A DNA stretch of 64,000 nucleotides from Anaerococcus hydrogenalis DSM 7454 (lineage in GTDB: Bacteria; Bacillota; Clostridia; Tissierellales; Peptoniphilaceae), in contig NZ_ABXA01000031.1 in NCBI RefSeq assembly GCF_000173355.1, forward strand, positions 1-64,000, in the 5' to 3' direction. Below are positions 7,148-17,043 of the stretch, piece by piece. Below the pieces are notes generated by a model. That model searched no databases. It was not told the origin of the DNA and was given only the letters and a program-made list of their open reading frames with translations. The stretch's first letter is position 1. Each line of letters opens with the position of its first letter. A program made the translations under genes and the position numbers.

Positions 7148-8473
7148 ATGGAAAAAAATTCTAATCAATCTCTTGCCAACAAGATTTTCAGATTAAAAGA
7201 TCACAAAACTGATGTTAAAACTGAAATCATGGCAGGAATCACAACCTTTATGACTATGTCATATATCTTAGCTGTAAATCCCCAAATTTTAGGAGATGCT
7301 GGTATGGATAAGGGGGCAGTTTTTACTGCAACAATTATTTCATCAATTATCGCAATTTTAATTATGGCTTTTTATGCCAACCTTCCATTTGCACTTGCTC
7401 CTGGAATGGGACTAAACGCATTTTTCACCTATACAGTTGTAATGACTATGGGAAAAAGTTGGGAATTTGCTCTTGCAGCTGTATTTATAGAAGGAATTGT
7501 TTTTATTATTTTATCAATATTTAATGTTCGTGAAGCAATTTTTAATGCTATACCAAGAAGTTTAAAAACAGCAGTATCTGTAGGAATTGGATTATTTATT
7601 GCTCTAATAGGTTTATTAAATTCTACAGTAATTGTAAAAAATGATGTAGGACTTGGACTTGGTAATTTAGTTAGCAAAGAAAGTTTTATATTTTTTATAG
7701 GACTTTTGATTATGGCAGTTTTAACTGCAAGAAAAACAAAGGGAGCTTTATTAATAGGTATTATAATTTCTACAATTATTGCAATCTTTACAGGAGTAAG
7801 CAAGCTTCCAGAAGGCGGAATTATTCAACTACCACCATCACTTAGCCCAATATTTTTAAAACTTGATTTTTCATCAATGCTTTCATTTGAAATGTTTTCT
7901 GTTGTATTTGCATTTTTATTTGTAGACTTATTTGATACTGTAGGAACACTTACAGGAGTTGCAACAAAAGCAAAAATGTTAGATGAAAATGGAGAATTGC
8001 CTAATGCTGGACGTGCACTTTTTGCAGATAGTATTGGTACAACTCTTGGAGCACTTTTGGGAACATCAACAGTAACTACATTTGTAGAAAGTGCAACTGG
8101 AGTTGCAGAAGGAGGAAGAACAGGATTAACTGCTTTATCAGCAGGATTTTGCTTTTTCTTATCAATATTTTTCTATCCACTTATTACAATAATTCCACCA
8201 CAAGCAACTGCAGCAGCTCTTGTAATGGTAGGACTATTTATGATAGATTCAATTGTTGATATAAACTTTGGAGATTTTACAGAATCATTCCCTGCATTTA
8301 TGACAATAATAATGATGCCATTTGCTTATTCAATTGCAGAAGGAATCGCATTTGGAATGATTTCATACGCAAGCGTAAAATTATTAACAGGAAAAGGAAA
8401 AGAAGTTTCACCACTTGTTTATGTACTTGCCTTAGTATTTTTACTAAGATATATATTCCCACTATTTGGATAA
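7148..8473 (+). CDS. pbuG: AzgA-type NCS2 hypoxanthine/guanine permease
   Basis: This 441-aa, highly hydrophobic protein (about 12 or more membrane segments) takes up purine bases by proton symport. Family motifs are clear: AGITTFMTMSYILAVNP near the N-terminus, ALAPGMGLNAFFTYTVV, FVDLFDTVGTLTGVATKA with GxADSIGTTLGALLGTSTVTTFVES, and GGRTGLTAL. AGGAGG lies 6 bases before the ATG. It stands alone between two minus-strand clusters and ends at a shared bidirectional terminator. Together with xpt a few kb away and the nucleoside ABC transporter at 57-62 kb, it points to purine salvage. The exact substrate (guanine, hypoxanthine or adenine) cannot be told from sequence. Confidence 0.92.
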   Translation: MEKNSNQSLANKIFRLKDHKTDVKTEIMAGITTFMTMSYILAVNPQILGDAGMDKGAVFTATIISSIIAILIMAFYANLPFALAPGMGLNAFFTYTVVMTMGKSWEFALAAVFIEGIVFIILSIFNVREAIFNAIPRSLKTAVSVGIGLFIALIGLLNSTVIVKNDVGLGLGNLVSKESFIFFIGLLIMAVLTARKTKGALLIGIIISTIIAIFTGVSKLPEGGIIQLPPSLSPIFLKLDFSSMLSFEMFSVVFAFLFVDLFDTVGTLTGVATKAKMLDENGELPNAGRALFADSIGTTLGALLGTSTVTTFVESATGVAEGGRTGLTALSAGFCFFLSIFFYPLITIIPPQATAAALVMVGLFMIDSIVDINFGDFTESFPAFMTIIMMPFAYSIAEGIAFGMISYASVKLLTGKGKEVSPLVYVLALVFLLRYIFPLFG

Positions 8474-8487
8474 AAATAGGCACAAAA

Positions 8488-8517
8488 AATCCCATCATCA
8501 AGATGGGATTATTTTTT
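8488..8517. terminator. Bidirectional terminator between pbuG and the MTH1187-family gene
   Basis: A 9-bp perfect stem (AATCCCATC / GATGGGATT) with a 5-base loop has T/A runs on both sides. It lies 15 bases after pbuG and abuts the convergent gene's stop at 8516. Confidence 0.8.
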
Positions 8518-8815
8518 ACATTTTTTCTTCTACAGATTTTATTTTTTGATCAAGACTTGCTTTCTTGTCACGTCTGTCATCTATTTTTATTACTGAGTAT
8601 ACTCTATCAGCTCCGTTTTTAAAAACTGATTCTTGGCAGGCTCTTATTGCTTCAAAGGCTCTGTCTATATCTCCGTGAATTACTGTTCCCATTGGATTTA
8701 ATCTTACTTCCAAATCTTCATATTCTTTCAAAACTTTTTCGCATCCTGCTACATATTTTGAAACTGAAGTTTCTTTTGTTCCTATTGGTACTACTGTTAA
8801 TTCTAAAACTGCCAT
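8516..8815 (-). CDS. MTH1187/YkoF-family thiamine-binding-type protein
   Basis: A 99-aa soluble protein beginning MAVLELTVVPIGTKETSVSKYV, with the family features LNPMGTVIHGD and FKNGADRVYSVIKIDDRRDK. The MTH1187/UPF0045 family has a ferredoxin-like fold forming tetramers, and some members bind thiamine or its precursors. That ligand is family knowledge and cannot be confirmed here. A ribosome site (AGGAGG) precedes the ATG, 8 bases after the M18 aminopeptidase ends, so the two genes are probably co-transcribed. No thiamine gene is adjacent; thiN is 30 kb away. Confidence 0.85.
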   Translation of the reverse strand: MAVLELTVVPIGTKETSVSKYVAGCEKVLKEYEDLEVRLNPMGTVIHGDIDRAFEAIRACQESVFKNGADRVYSVIKIDDRRDKKASLDQKIKSVEEKM

Positions 8816-8823
8816 AATTCCTC

Positions 8824-10110
8824 CTAATATTTATTATTGTAAAAATCTTCAAATATTTTTATAGCTTCTATATGATCTTTAACTCCCCCAAGCTCCCTTA
8901 TTGAATGCATGGAAAGAATTGGTGTTCCTACATCAATTGATTTTATTCCAGATTTTGATGAAACTATTGGACCAATTGTAGATCCACCGACCTTATCAGA
9001 TCTGTTGTGAAAAGTTTGAACTTTAGCCCCAACATTTTTTGCATGTCTTAAAAATCTTTTTCTAGTTTCTATATTTGTTGTGTAGGCTCCATTAGAAGCT
9101 ACCTTTATTCCTATACCCATATTTATTCTTGTATTATTAGTAGAATCAAATAAATTACTATAATTTGGATGAATAGAATGAGAAAGATCTGCTGAAATTA
9201 AATACGAATTTGAAAGGGCAATAAAATAATCCTCCCTATCATATCCTAAATTCATTACAATTCTTTCCAAAACTTGGTCTAAAAATGGAGATTTGGCTCC
9301 AGCTCTTGTCCCTGATCCAATTTCTTCATTGTCATTTAATACGCATATATTAAATTTTTCATTTTTGCTATTTATTAAAGCAGTAAGAGATTGGTGGACG
9401 CTTGCAAGATTATCAAGCCTTCCAATATGGATAAATTCATCATCACTTCCCATGATAGATCCTTTTTGCCTATCAAAAAGTGCCAGGTCAAAATCTATTA
9501 TATCTTTATAATCAATACCAATTTCTTTTGCCAATAATTTTTGCAAATAACCATCTTTTTTAAAATCATCTTCTATTGTTTTTATTATAGGAGAAAGCTC
9601 ATCTTGCATATTGTATTTATAGCCTTGATTTAAGTCCCTATTTATATGAATTGCACAATTTGCAATTGTCAAAAGGTCCTTATCAATTTTTATAAGTTTT
9701 GATTTAAATTCACCACTATCTTCATAAACAAGCTTTCCTGCAAGGGATAGGTCCCTATCAAACCAAGAAGAAACAATCATTCCCCCATATCCTTCAATAT
9801 TAAATTTCAAAAATCCGTTTGAAGTCATTTCTGGATTTGATTTTATTTTGAAAGTTGGAGAATCAGTATGAGATCCAATTATATCAAACCCCCTTCTTGG
9901 ATCATCTCCCACACTAAAGGCAATAAGGGCCGTATCATCACGACTTACAAAATATTTTCCACACTTTTCAAGTTTCCATTTCTCATTTTCTTCTAATTTT
10001 TTAAAATCATTTTTTTCTAAAATTTCAATAGAATTTTTGACTGCAAAATAATTTATAGGACTATTGTCAATAAATTCTATTAAATCATTGATAATTTCTT
10101 TTGTATTCAT
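8824..10110 (-). CDS. apeB: M18-family aminopeptidase
   Basis: A 428-aa zinc aminopeptidase of the M18 family (aspartyl/lysyl aminopeptidase type), cytoplasmic, removing N-terminal residues from peptides. Visible signatures include FDIIGSHTDSPTFKIKSNPE (first metal His/Asp), WFDRDLSLAGK, HINRDLNQGYKYNMQDEL, GRLDNLASVH (bridging Asp), CVLNDNEEIGSGTRAGAKSPF (catalytic Glu) and the C-terminal GTPILSMHSIRELGG with the last metal His. The length is normal. It shares an operon with the short MTH1187 protein. Together with the M42 peptidase at the right end it fits an amino-acid-fermenting lifestyle, which is inference. Confidence 0.93.
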   Translation of the reverse strand: MNTKEIINDLIEFIDNSPINYFAVKNSIEILEKNDFKKLEENEKWKLEKCGKYFVSRDDTALIAFSVGDDPRRGFDIIGSHTDSPTFKIKSNPEMTSNGFLKFNIEGYGGMIVSSWFDRDLSLAGKLVYEDSGEFKSKLIKIDKDLLTIANCAIHINRDLNQGYKYNMQDELSPIIKTIEDDFKKDGYLQKLLAKEIGIDYKDIIDFDLALFDRQKGSIMGSDDEFIHIGRLDNLASVHQSLTALINSKNEKFNICVLNDNEEIGSGTRAGAKSPFLDQVLERIVMNLGYDREDYFIALSNSYLISADLSHSIHPNYSNLFDSTNNTRINMGIGIKVASNGAYTTNIETRKRFLRHAKNVGAKVQTFHNRSDKVGGSTIGPIVSSKSGIKSIDVGTPILSMHSIRELGGVKDHIEAIKIFEDFYNNKY

Positions 10111-10152
10111 ATAATATATATTACCCTTAAAGGTTTTTTATAAAAGTGAATT

Positions 10153-10182
10153 TTGACTTTTAAGAGAAATTTGTCTTATAAT
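10153..10182 (+). promoter_or_regulatory. Promoter of xpt
   Basis: TTGACT (10153-10158) and TATAAT (10177-10182) with an 18-base spacer lie upstream of xpt. The 5' leader is only about 25 bases, so the guanine riboswitch that often controls xpt is absent here. Confidence 0.75.
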
Positions 10183-10213
10183 AATAAAAAGAGCACGGAG
10201 GTAAATATTTATA

Positions 10214-10786
10214 ATGAAGAAATTACAAGAAGTAATATTAAACCAAGGTACAGTCCTTGGTAAAGATATTTTAAAGGTGGATTCATTTCTAAACCATCAA
10301 ATAAAACCAAAATTAATCAAGGAGATGGGCGAAGAATTTGCTGAACATTTTAAAGATAAAAATATAAATAAAATTCTAACAGTAGAATCATCAGGAATTG
10401 CCCCAGCAGTAATAACAGGCCTTGTACTTGATTGTGATGTAGTTTTTGCAAGAAAACAAAAATCTCTAACAACTGACGATAATACATATTCTTCAACTTG
10501 TTATTCTTACACAAAAGAAGAAATGAAAAGACTTATAGTAAGTAAGGACTTTTTAAATGAAGATGATAATGTCTTATTGATAGATGACTTTTTGGCAAAT
10601 GGTCAAGCTGCCAAGGCTATGGTTGCAATTTGTAAGCAAGCAGGAGCAAAGGTTGCAGGAGTTGGTATAGTTATAGAAAAATCATACCAAGACGGAAGAA
10701 AACTTCTAGATGACATGGGATTAGATGTTTACTCTCTAGCAAGAATTTCCCACATGGATGGAAAAGATATAGAATTTATTGATTAA
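10214..10786 (+). CDS. xpt: Xanthine phosphoribosyltransferase
   Basis: A 190-aa type I phosphoribosyltransferase converting xanthine plus PRPP to XMP in purine salvage. The PRPP-binding loop is VLLIDDFLANGQA near residues 117-129. Other family features are MKKLQEVILNQGTVLGKDIL at the N-terminus and VESSGIAPAV, where the substrate hood contacts lie. Length and start (ATG after ACGGAGG, 10 bases) match the family. It is monocistronic, with its own promoter and terminator. A xanthine permease usually follows xpt in related bacteria but is absent here; pbuG lies 1.7 kb away on the same strand. Confidence 0.93.
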   Translation: MKKLQEVILNQGTVLGKDILKVDSFLNHQIKPKLIKEMGEEFAEHFKDKNINKILTVESSGIAPAVITGLVLDCDVVFARKQKSLTTDDNTYSSTCYSYTKEEMKRLIVSKDFLNEDDNVLLIDDFLANGQAAKAMVAICKQAGAKVAGVGIVIEKSYQDGRKLLDDMGLDVYSLARISHMDGKDIEFID

Positions 10787-10790
10787 TTTA

Positions 10791-10821
10791 AGATGGCTTT
10801 GGCCATCTTTTATTTTTTTAT
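10791..10821 (+). terminator. xpt terminator
   Basis: A 7-bp stem AGATGGC/GCCATCT with a 4-base loop, followed by a T-rich tail, begins 4 bases after the xpt stop. Confidence 0.8.
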
Positions 10822-10832
10822 ATATTTTCACA

Positions 10833-10868
10833 AAAAAAGATTTCACCTTATTTAGTGAAATCTTTTTA
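10833..10868. terminator. Terminator of the tig-clp-lon-engB operon (bidirectional form)
   Basis: A 13-bp perfect stem (AAAAAGATTTCAC / GTGAAATCTTTTT) lies immediately after the engB stop on the minus strand and has T-runs in both directions. Confidence 0.8.
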
Positions 10869-10870
10869 TT

Positions 10871-11458
10871 TTATGAATTTATAATTACATCTACTTGTTC
10901 AAGTAGGACATTTTTATTGTGAGAGGTTGTTGATGAATAAGCAAATATCAAACCTTCATCGTCAATATTTAATGTCTTCATTATTTCTTTTATATGTTTT
11001 TTTAAGTGTGTTTTAGGTATTTTATCGTATTTGGTTGCTATAACAAATCCTGTAAATCCAGAATCTATTATCCACTCATACATTTCTTTATCTTGTTTAG
11101 TTGGGGCATGTCTTATATCAACTAAGAGAAAAACTTCCTTTAAATTTTCCCTCTTATATAAATATTCGTGGATCAAATTATTCCATTTTTCTTTTTCTTT
11201 TTTTGAAACTTTGGCATAGCCATAACCTGGAAGGTCCACTAGCCTAAATTTATCATTTATTTTGTAAAAATTTATGGTTTTAGTTTTTCCTGGTTTTGAT
11301 GAAGTTTTGGCTAGATTTTTTTTACCCAAAAAAGAATTTATGAAGGAAGATTTTCCTACATTAGACCTTCCTGCAAAGGCAATTTCATCAAAATTATCAT
11401 TTGGAAATTGGGAGGCAAATCCTGCAACTTGATCTAAATTTACTGTATTTATTTTCAT
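10871..11458 (-). CDS. engB: Ribosome-biogenesis GTP-binding protein EngB/YsxC
   Basis: A 195-aa essential GTPase for assembly of the 50S subunit. The GTPase motifs are visible: G1 GRSNVGKSSFINSFLG (residues 30-45), G2 around KPGKTKTINFY, G3 DLPGYGYAKV, G4 ATKYDK and G5 AYSSTT. Length and order match the family. The start overlaps the lon stop by 4 bases (ATGA-type coupling), a common lon-ysxC arrangement. It is the last gene of the tig-clpP-clpX-lon-engB cluster and is followed by a strong terminator. Confidence 0.96.
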   Translation of the reverse strand: MKINTVNLDQVAGFASQFPNDNFDEIAFAGRSNVGKSSFINSFLGKKNLAKTSSKPGKTKTINFYKINDKFRLVDLPGYGYAKVSKKEKEKWNNLIHEYLYKRENLKEVFLLVDIRHAPTKQDKEMYEWIIDSGFTGFVIATKYDKIPKTHLKKHIKEIMKTLNIDDEGLIFAYSSTTSHNKNVLLEQVDVIINS

Positions 11459-13785
11459 ATCAAGGCTTCCTTTAAAACTTGACCGACATTAGAAACTTTA
11501 ATAAAATTAATTTTATCTCTTATTTCCTTGTCTATATCTTCAATGTCTCTTTCATTTTCTTTTGGAATAATTACATTTTTTATATCATAAGAATAGGCTG
11601 CTAGGGCTTTTTCTTTAAGTCCACCGATTGGTAAAACTTCTCCTGTAATTGTAACTTCTCCTGTCATGGCAAGGTCTGACCTTACTTTTTTTCCTGTAAG
11701 AGCTGATGCAATTGCAGTTGTCATAGTAATTCCTGCTGATGGGCCATCTTTTGGAGTTGCTCCTTCTGGGACGTGGACATGGATATCCTTATTTTTATAA
11801 AAATCTGGATCAATTTTTAAATCTTTTGAATTTTTTCTTAAATATGAAATTGCAGCTTGGGCTGATTCTTTCATTACATCTCCCAGACTTCCTGTAAATA
11901 AATTGGCCCCTTTTCCATCCATGGCATTTACTTCTATTGTTAAAATTGTTCCCCCAACTTGGGTCCAAGCAAGTCCGTTTGCAATTCCTACCTTATCTTC
12001 CTTAATTCTTTGGTCATCAAAAAATCTTTCCTTACCAAGATATTTTTCATAATTTCTCATGGTAACATTGACTTTTTTCTTTCCTTCAAGGATTTCTTTT
12101 ACAGCACGTCTACATATTTTTGCTATATTTCTTTCAAGAGACCTTACTCCTGCCTCTCTTGTGTAAGATTTTATAATTTTTTCAATTACTGGATCTGAAA
12201 TATTTAAATCTTCTTTTTCAAGACCGTTATTTTCCATCTCTTTTTTTATCAAATATCTTTTGGCAATTTCCTCTTTTTCTCTTTGGGTGTAGCCAGAAAT
12301 TTGAATAATTTCAAGCCTGTCAAAAAGAGCTGGAGGGATATTTGAAATATCATTTGCTGTTGTTATGAAAAATACTTCTGATAAGTCAAATCCTATATCA
12401 AGGTAACGATCAATAAATTTATCATTTTGTTCTGGATCTAGGACTTCTAAGAGGGCTGATGAAGGATCTCCCCTAAAATCTGAGCCTAATTTATCAATTT
12501 CATCTAACAAGAATACTGGATTTTTTACCTTTATTCTTGATAAATTTGACATAATTCTACCAGCCATAGCTCCCACATAGGTTCTTCTATGACCCCTTAT
12601 TTCTGATTCGTCAGTTACTCCACCAAGACGCATTGAAATAAATTTACGGTTTAAGGCACGGGCAATTGATTTGGCAATTGAAGTTTTACCAACTCCTGGA
12701 GGGCCAGCAAGGCAAATTACTGCTGCTTGGTTGTCGCCTTTTTTCTTTCTAACAGCAATTGATTCTAAAATTCTCTCCTTAACTTCCATAAGGCCATAAT
12801 GGTCCTCATCCAAGACTTTTTTTGCATGGATAATATCAAGATTATCCTTTGATTTTTTGGACCAAGGAAGTCCCAAAACAAAATCAAGATAGGAAGTTAT
12901 AACCCCATAGTCAGGGCTCATCTCAGGAATCATTTCAAGCCTATCAATACTTTTTAGTAAAGTTTCCTTATCTTCCTTGTTAATTTTTAATTTTTTGATT
13001 TTTTTCCTAAAAGAATCAGCCTCATTTAAATCTTTACCTGTAAGGTCGTTTAGCTCATCTTTTACAGCATTTAATTTTTCCCTTAGGTAGTATTCTTTTT
13101 GTCCCTTATTGATATTTTCTTGAACCTTGGCGTCAATTTTTTTGGATATATCCTTTAACTCAATTTCTTTTTGGATAAGCTTGTGAAGATTTAGCAATTT
13201 TTCTTCTATATCAAGCTCCTTTAATATAGAATAATTTTCCTTAGGACTTAAGGGAAGATAATAGGTTATAAGGTTTGCAAGTTTATCAATATTATCAATT
13301 TCAACCAATGAAAAGGCAATTTCTGGTGGAATTGTGTTGTCAATAGAAACATATGACCTAAAGTCTTCTATCAACATTTTTTTCAAAGCTTCAATATTAT
13401 CATTACTTTCAAAATTTTCTTCATCAAAAATATATTCCTTTACATTAGCCTTAAAAAATCCATCTTCAATTTTTACATCCAAAACTTCCCCAAGACATTT
13501 CGCCTCAATCAAAACCCTGAGTTCTCCGTTTTGAAGGTTAAAGGTTTGTTTTATTTTTGCTACTGTTCCATAATCATAAATATCTTCTTTTTTTGGATTA
13601 TCTTCTAAGATATCTTTTTGATTTACCAAAAAAATTTCAGATTCATTTAAAAGGGCATCTTCTACAGCCTTTTTGGAAACTGACCTTTGGCAATCAAAAT
13701 GGACTACAGTATCAGGAAAAGCCCACAAGCCCCTTACAGGAACCATCGGGTATTCTTTTGTATCAGTTTTATAGATAAAGTTCAT
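11455..13785 (-). CDS. lon: ATP-dependent protease Lon
   Basis: A 776-aa cytoplasmic AAA+ serine protease degrading misfolded and regulatory proteins. The N-terminal substrate-binding LON domain spans about residues 12-200 (YPMVPVRGLWAFPDTVVHF). The ATPase has Walker A GPPGVGKTSIAKSIARA near residue 358 and Walker B VFLLDEIDK. The C-terminal protease domain has the catalytic Ser in PKDGPSAGITM near residue 680 and the Lys in LPIGGLKEKALAA near 724. All key residues are present and the length is normal. A terminator-like hairpin lies between clpX and lon, so lon may be partly uncoupled from clpX. No obvious CtsR or CIRCE site is visible upstream. Confidence 0.97.
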   Translation of the reverse strand: MNFIYKTDTKEYPMVPVRGLWAFPDTVVHFDCQRSVSKKAVEDALLNESEIFLVNQKDILEDNPKKEDIYDYGTVAKIKQTFNLQNGELRVLIEAKCLGEVLDVKIEDGFFKANVKEYIFDEENFESNDNIEALKKMLIEDFRSYVSIDNTIPPEIAFSLVEIDNIDKLANLITYYLPLSPKENYSILKELDIEEKLLNLHKLIQKEIELKDISKKIDAKVQENINKGQKEYYLREKLNAVKDELNDLTGKDLNEADSFRKKIKKLKINKEDKETLLKSIDRLEMIPEMSPDYGVITSYLDFVLGLPWSKKSKDNLDIIHAKKVLDEDHYGLMEVKERILESIAVRKKKGDNQAAVICLAGPPGVGKTSIAKSIARALNRKFISMRLGGVTDESEIRGHRRTYVGAMAGRIMSNLSRIKVKNPVFLLDEIDKLGSDFRGDPSSALLEVLDPEQNDKFIDRYLDIGFDLSEVFFITTANDISNIPPALFDRLEIIQISGYTQREKEEIAKRYLIKKEMENNGLEKEDLNISDPVIEKIIKSYTREAGVRSLERNIAKICRRAVKEILEGKKKVNVTMRNYEKYLGKERFFDDQRIKEDKVGIANGLAWTQVGGTILTIEVNAMDGKGANLFTGSLGDVMKESAQAAISYLRKNSKDLKIDPDFYKNKDIHVHVPEGATPKDGPSAGITMTTAIASALTGKKVRSDLAMTGEVTITGEVLPIGGLKEKALAAYSYDIKNVIIPKENERDIEDIDKEIRDKINFIKVSNVGQVLKEALI

Positions 13786-13802
13786 TTTATCTCCTTGTTA
13801 TA

Positions 13803-13827
13803 AAAAGGGAGCCCTAAGTCTCCCTTT
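13803..13827 (-). terminator. Intergenic terminator between clpX and lon
   Basis: On the minus strand AAAGGGAG and CTCCCTTT pair across an 8-base loop and are followed by TT. It lies directly after clpX. Given the close spacing to lon it may terminate only partially. Confidence 0.7.
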
Positions 13828-13828
13828 C

Positions 13829-15037
13829 TTATTTGTATATTAATTTTTTCTTATCTTCAATAGCGCCTTTTGATACAATAACTTCTTTTATGTGATCTTT
13901 TGAAGGAATTTCATACATTACATCTAAAAGTAGGTCTTCAAGAATTGTCCTAAGTCCTCTGGCACCTGTTTCTTGCTTGAAGGCTTTTTTGGCAATTTCT
14001 CTGACAGCTTCATCTTCAAAAGTTAATTTTACTCCATCAAGTTCAAACAGTTTTTGATATTGCTTTAATAGAGAATTTTTAGGCTCTTTTAAAATTTTTA
14101 CAAGACTGTCTACATCCAAATCTTCAAGTGAAACAACTATTGGAACCCTTCCTATAAATTCTGGAATTAAACCATATTTCAAAAGATCTTCTGTTCTTAC
14201 ATCAGCTAAAGAAATTTCTTTATTTTCACTATCATCTGATCCAAAACCAATTGATTTTTTGTTGGTTCTTTGTTTTATAATATCTTTGATTCCATCAAAA
14301 GCCCCACCAACAATAAATAAGATATTAGTAGTGTCAACTTGTATATATTCTTGGCTTGGATGCTTTCTTCCACCTTGTGGAGGAACATTGGCAACTGTTC
14401 CTTCAATAAGTTTTAAAAGCGCTTGTTGGACTCCTTCTCCACTTACATCACGAGTTATAGAAGGATTTTCACTTTTTCTAGTTATTTTATCAATTTCATC
14501 TATATAGATTATTCCTGTTTGGGCAAGTTCTATATCATAATCTGCAGCTTGAACTAATTTCAAAATAATATTTTCAACATCTTCCCCAACATAACCTGCC
14601 TCAGTTAAACTTGTAGCATCTGCAATTGCAAATGGTACATTTAATTTTTTGGCTAGAGTTTGGGCAAGAAGAGTCTTACCAGATCCAGTTGGTCCTAGCA
14701 TCAAAATATTTGATTTTTGAAGCTCAACCCCATCATCCTTATCATAATTTGAATTTATTCTTTTGTAATGGTTATAAACTGAAACTGATAGGGTCTTTTT
14801 TGCCATTTCTTGTTGGATAACATATTGGTCTAAATATTCTTTTATCTCTCTTGGTTTTGCAAGTTCTATATCCATATTTTTACTTTGACCAAAATTTTCT
14901 CTTTCAATTATTGATGAGCAAAGTTCAATACATTCATTACAAATAAAGGCATCAGGACCTGCAATTAACCTTTCAACTTCATCTGCACTTTTGCCACAAA
15001 AGGAACATCTATTTTCTTCAAATTCCATCTTACTCAT
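13829..15037 (-). CDS. clpX: ClpX, ATPase subunit of the ClpXP protease
   Basis: A 402-aa AAA+ unfoldase that feeds substrates to ClpP. The N-terminal zinc-binding domain has the four Cys ([17 protein letters not shown] then CNECIELC). The AAA module has Walker [20 protein letters not shown] near residue 112 and Walker [11 protein letters not shown], and the ClpP-docking loop [10 protein letters not shown]. Sensor 2 is [10 protein letters not shown]. It starts 3 bases before clpP ends in the usual tig-clpP-clpX order. A start a few codons downstream ([11 protein letters not shown]) is possible; the difference is only three residues. Confidence 0.97.
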   Translation of the reverse strand: MSKMEFEENRCSFCGKSADEVERLIAGPDAFICNECIELCSSIIERENFGQSKNMDIELAKPREIKEYLDQYVIQQEMAKKTLSVSVYNHYKRINSNYDKDDGVELQKSNILMLGPTGSGKTLLAQTLAKKLNVPFAIADATSLTEAGYVGEDVENIILKLVQAADYDIELAQTGIIYIDEIDKITRKSENPSITRDVSGEGVQQALLKLIEGTVANVPPQGGRKHPSQEYIQVDTTNILFIVGGAFDGIKDIIKQRTNKKSIGFGSDDSENKEISLADVRTEDLLKYGLIPEFIGRVPIVVSLEDLDVDSLVKILKEPKNSLLKQYQKLFELDGVKLTFEDEAVREIAKKAFKQETGARGLRTILEDLLLDVMYEIPSKDHIKEVIVSKGAIEDKKKLIYK

Positions 15038-15040
15038 ATT

Positions 15041-15628
15041 TTACTCAATTACCTTATCTATTAGGCCATATTCTTTTGCTTCATAAGCATCCATTGAAAA
15101 ATCTCTGTCAGTATCTTTTTGAATTTTTTCAATAGTTTGGCCAGTATTATCTGACAAAATTTTATTTAATCTTTTTTTGATTTTTAAAATTTGTTCAGCT
15201 TGGATTTGAATATCACTTGCTTGACCTTGGGCCCCACCTGATGGTTGGTGGATTAGGATATTTGAATTTGGAAGAGAAAATCTCTTTCCCTTTGCTCCAG
15301 ATGAAAGTAGGACTGCTCCCATTGATGCAGCTTGACCTATACAAATTGTAGATACATCTGGTTTTATATAATTCATTGTGTCATAGATAGCAAGTCCTGC
15401 TGTAACTACTCCACCTGGTGAATTTATATAAAATTGAATATCCTTGTTTGGATCTTGGCTTTCCAAAAACAATAGTTGAGCAATAATTATATCACTTACC
15501 CCATCTTCAACAGGGCCTGTTAGAAAAATAATCCTGTCTTTTAATAATCTAGAGTAAATATCATAAGCACGCTCGCCTCTGTTTGTTTGCTCTATAACTG
15601 TAGGCACTAAAAAGTTTTTTGCGTTCAT
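15041..15628 (-). CDS. clpP: ClpP, proteolytic subunit of the Clp protease
   Basis: A 195-aa serine peptidase forming the 14-subunit chamber used with ClpX (and ClpC, if present). The catalytic Ser lies in [14 protein letters not shown] near residue 97 and the catalytic His in [17 protein letters not shown] near residue 122. The N-terminal [27 protein letters not shown] is typical. It sits between tig and clpX with short gaps, the standard gene order. Confidence 0.97.
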   Translation of the reverse strand: MNAKNFLVPTVIEQTNRGERAYDIYSRLLKDRIIFLTGPVEDGVSDIIIAQLLFLESQDPNKDIQFYINSPGGVVTAGLAIYDTMNYIKPDVSTICIGQAASMGAVLLSSGAKGKRFSLPNSNILIHQPSGGAQGQASDIQIQAEQILKIKKRLNKILSDNTGQTIEKIQKDTDRDFSMDAYEAKEYGLIDKVIE

Positions 15629-15662
15629 AAAATCTCCTTATCTTTTTTGGAGTTTATGATTA

Positions 15663-16990
15663 CTAGTCTTCTTTTTCTTCTTCTTTAGTTTCTTCTTTTG
15701 CTGGAACTAATTTTACATTTTTTTCTAGAATTTCTACAGCCTTTCTTCTTTTGATGTTTTCAATAACTGTATCTCTAGAAACATTCTTTTCGAAGATTTC
15801 TTTGAATTTTTCGTAATCATCTACTCCGTATTGTTTAGCAGCATCTTTAATTTCTGCTTCAACTTCTTCATCACTTGCTTCAACATTTTCTTTTAAAGCA
15901 ACTTCATCCATTACAAGATTTGCCTTTACCTTATCTTCAGCAACAGCTCTATATTGGTCTCTAATGGCAGCCATGTCCATTTTTGTCATTTCTATATATT
16001 GTTGTAAAGAAATTCCCATTTGACGTAATCTTTGGTCAAGATTTTGCATTTCAAGATCAATTTCTCTATTTACAAGAGCATCTGGTGCGCTTACTTCTGA
16101 TTTTTCAACTAAAGCCTTGATAGCTTCATTTTGAATTTGAGTTTTTACAAATTTTTCCTTATCTTCTTTAAGTTTTTCTTTGTATCTTCTTTTAATTCTT
16201 CTAATGTTTCAAATTCAGAAATATCTTTTGCAAATTCATCGTCAATTTCTGGAAGTTCTTTTCTTGAAATTGAATTGATTTCTACTTCAAATTTTGCATC
16301 TTTTCCTTGGAATTCTTTTGCTTGGTAATCTTCTGGGAAGGTTACATTTACATCAAACTTATCTCCAACCTTGTGGCCTTCAACTTGTTTTTCAAAATCA
16401 CCTACAAATGATTTTGAACCAAGAACTAAATCATAATTTTCAGCTTTTCCACCTTCAAATCTTTCCCCATCAAGGAAACCATCAAAGTCGATATTTACTG
16501 TATCTCCATCTTTAGCTTCTCCATCTTCTACTGGAATGATTCTTGCATTTTCTTCTTGTTGGTGTTTAAGTTCGTGTTCAACATCTTCATCTGTAACTTC
16601 TGATGGAATTTCTGTAACTTCAAGTTCAGAATAATCTCCAAGTGTTGGATGTGGTTTTGTTTCAACTTCTACCTTAAATACTACATCTTTTCCTTTTTCT
16701 ATATCATCAAAATCAACTGATGGTTGATCGATTACTTCAAGATTTAATTCATCAATAGCCTTGTTATAAGGTTCTGGGAAAACTTCTTGGATTGCTTCGT
16801 CATAGAATACTTCTACTCCGTACATTTTTTCAATAATTCTTTTTGGAACTTTTCCCTTTCTAAATCCATCTACCCTATATTTAGACCTATTTTTTTTGTA
16901 TACATTATCAACTGCTTTTTGGAAATCTTCAGCAGCTACTGTAAGGTCAAATTTTGCTATATTATTTTCATGTGATTTTAATTCTGTCAT
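15663..16990 (-). pseudogene. tig: Trigger factor (one-base frameshift at an A5 run)
   Basis: This is a ribosome-associated chaperone and peptidyl-prolyl isomerase. The frame from ATG 16990 encodes the ribosome-binding domain (VDGFRKGKVPKRIIEKMYG) and FKBP domain (IDFDGFLDGERFEGGKAENY), then stops after 281 codons at 16145. The missing C-terminal chaperone arm continues in the next frame (EKFVKTQIQNEAIKALVEKS, then MQNLDQRLRQMGISLQQYIE) to 15663. Adding one A to the A5 run at 16173-16177 restores 442 codons, the normal length. The rest is intact, and the clpP start follows 34 bases on. Either a sequencing or assembly indel, or a real lesion; reading G AAA AAC with a -1 slip would also give the full protein. 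Confidence 0.9.
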
Positions 16991-17043
16991 CTTTTTTTCC
17001 TCCTAAAACACTACATACTCATTATTTTAATATACTACTTGTC

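Noticed and set aside
10183-10213. Guanine riboswitch before xpt
   Set aside because: The leader is only about 25 bases long, too short.
16991-17040. CtsR or CIRCE operator before tig-clpP-clpX-lon
   Set aside because: I looked for GGTCAAA-type heptads and the CIRCE palindrome and did not find them.
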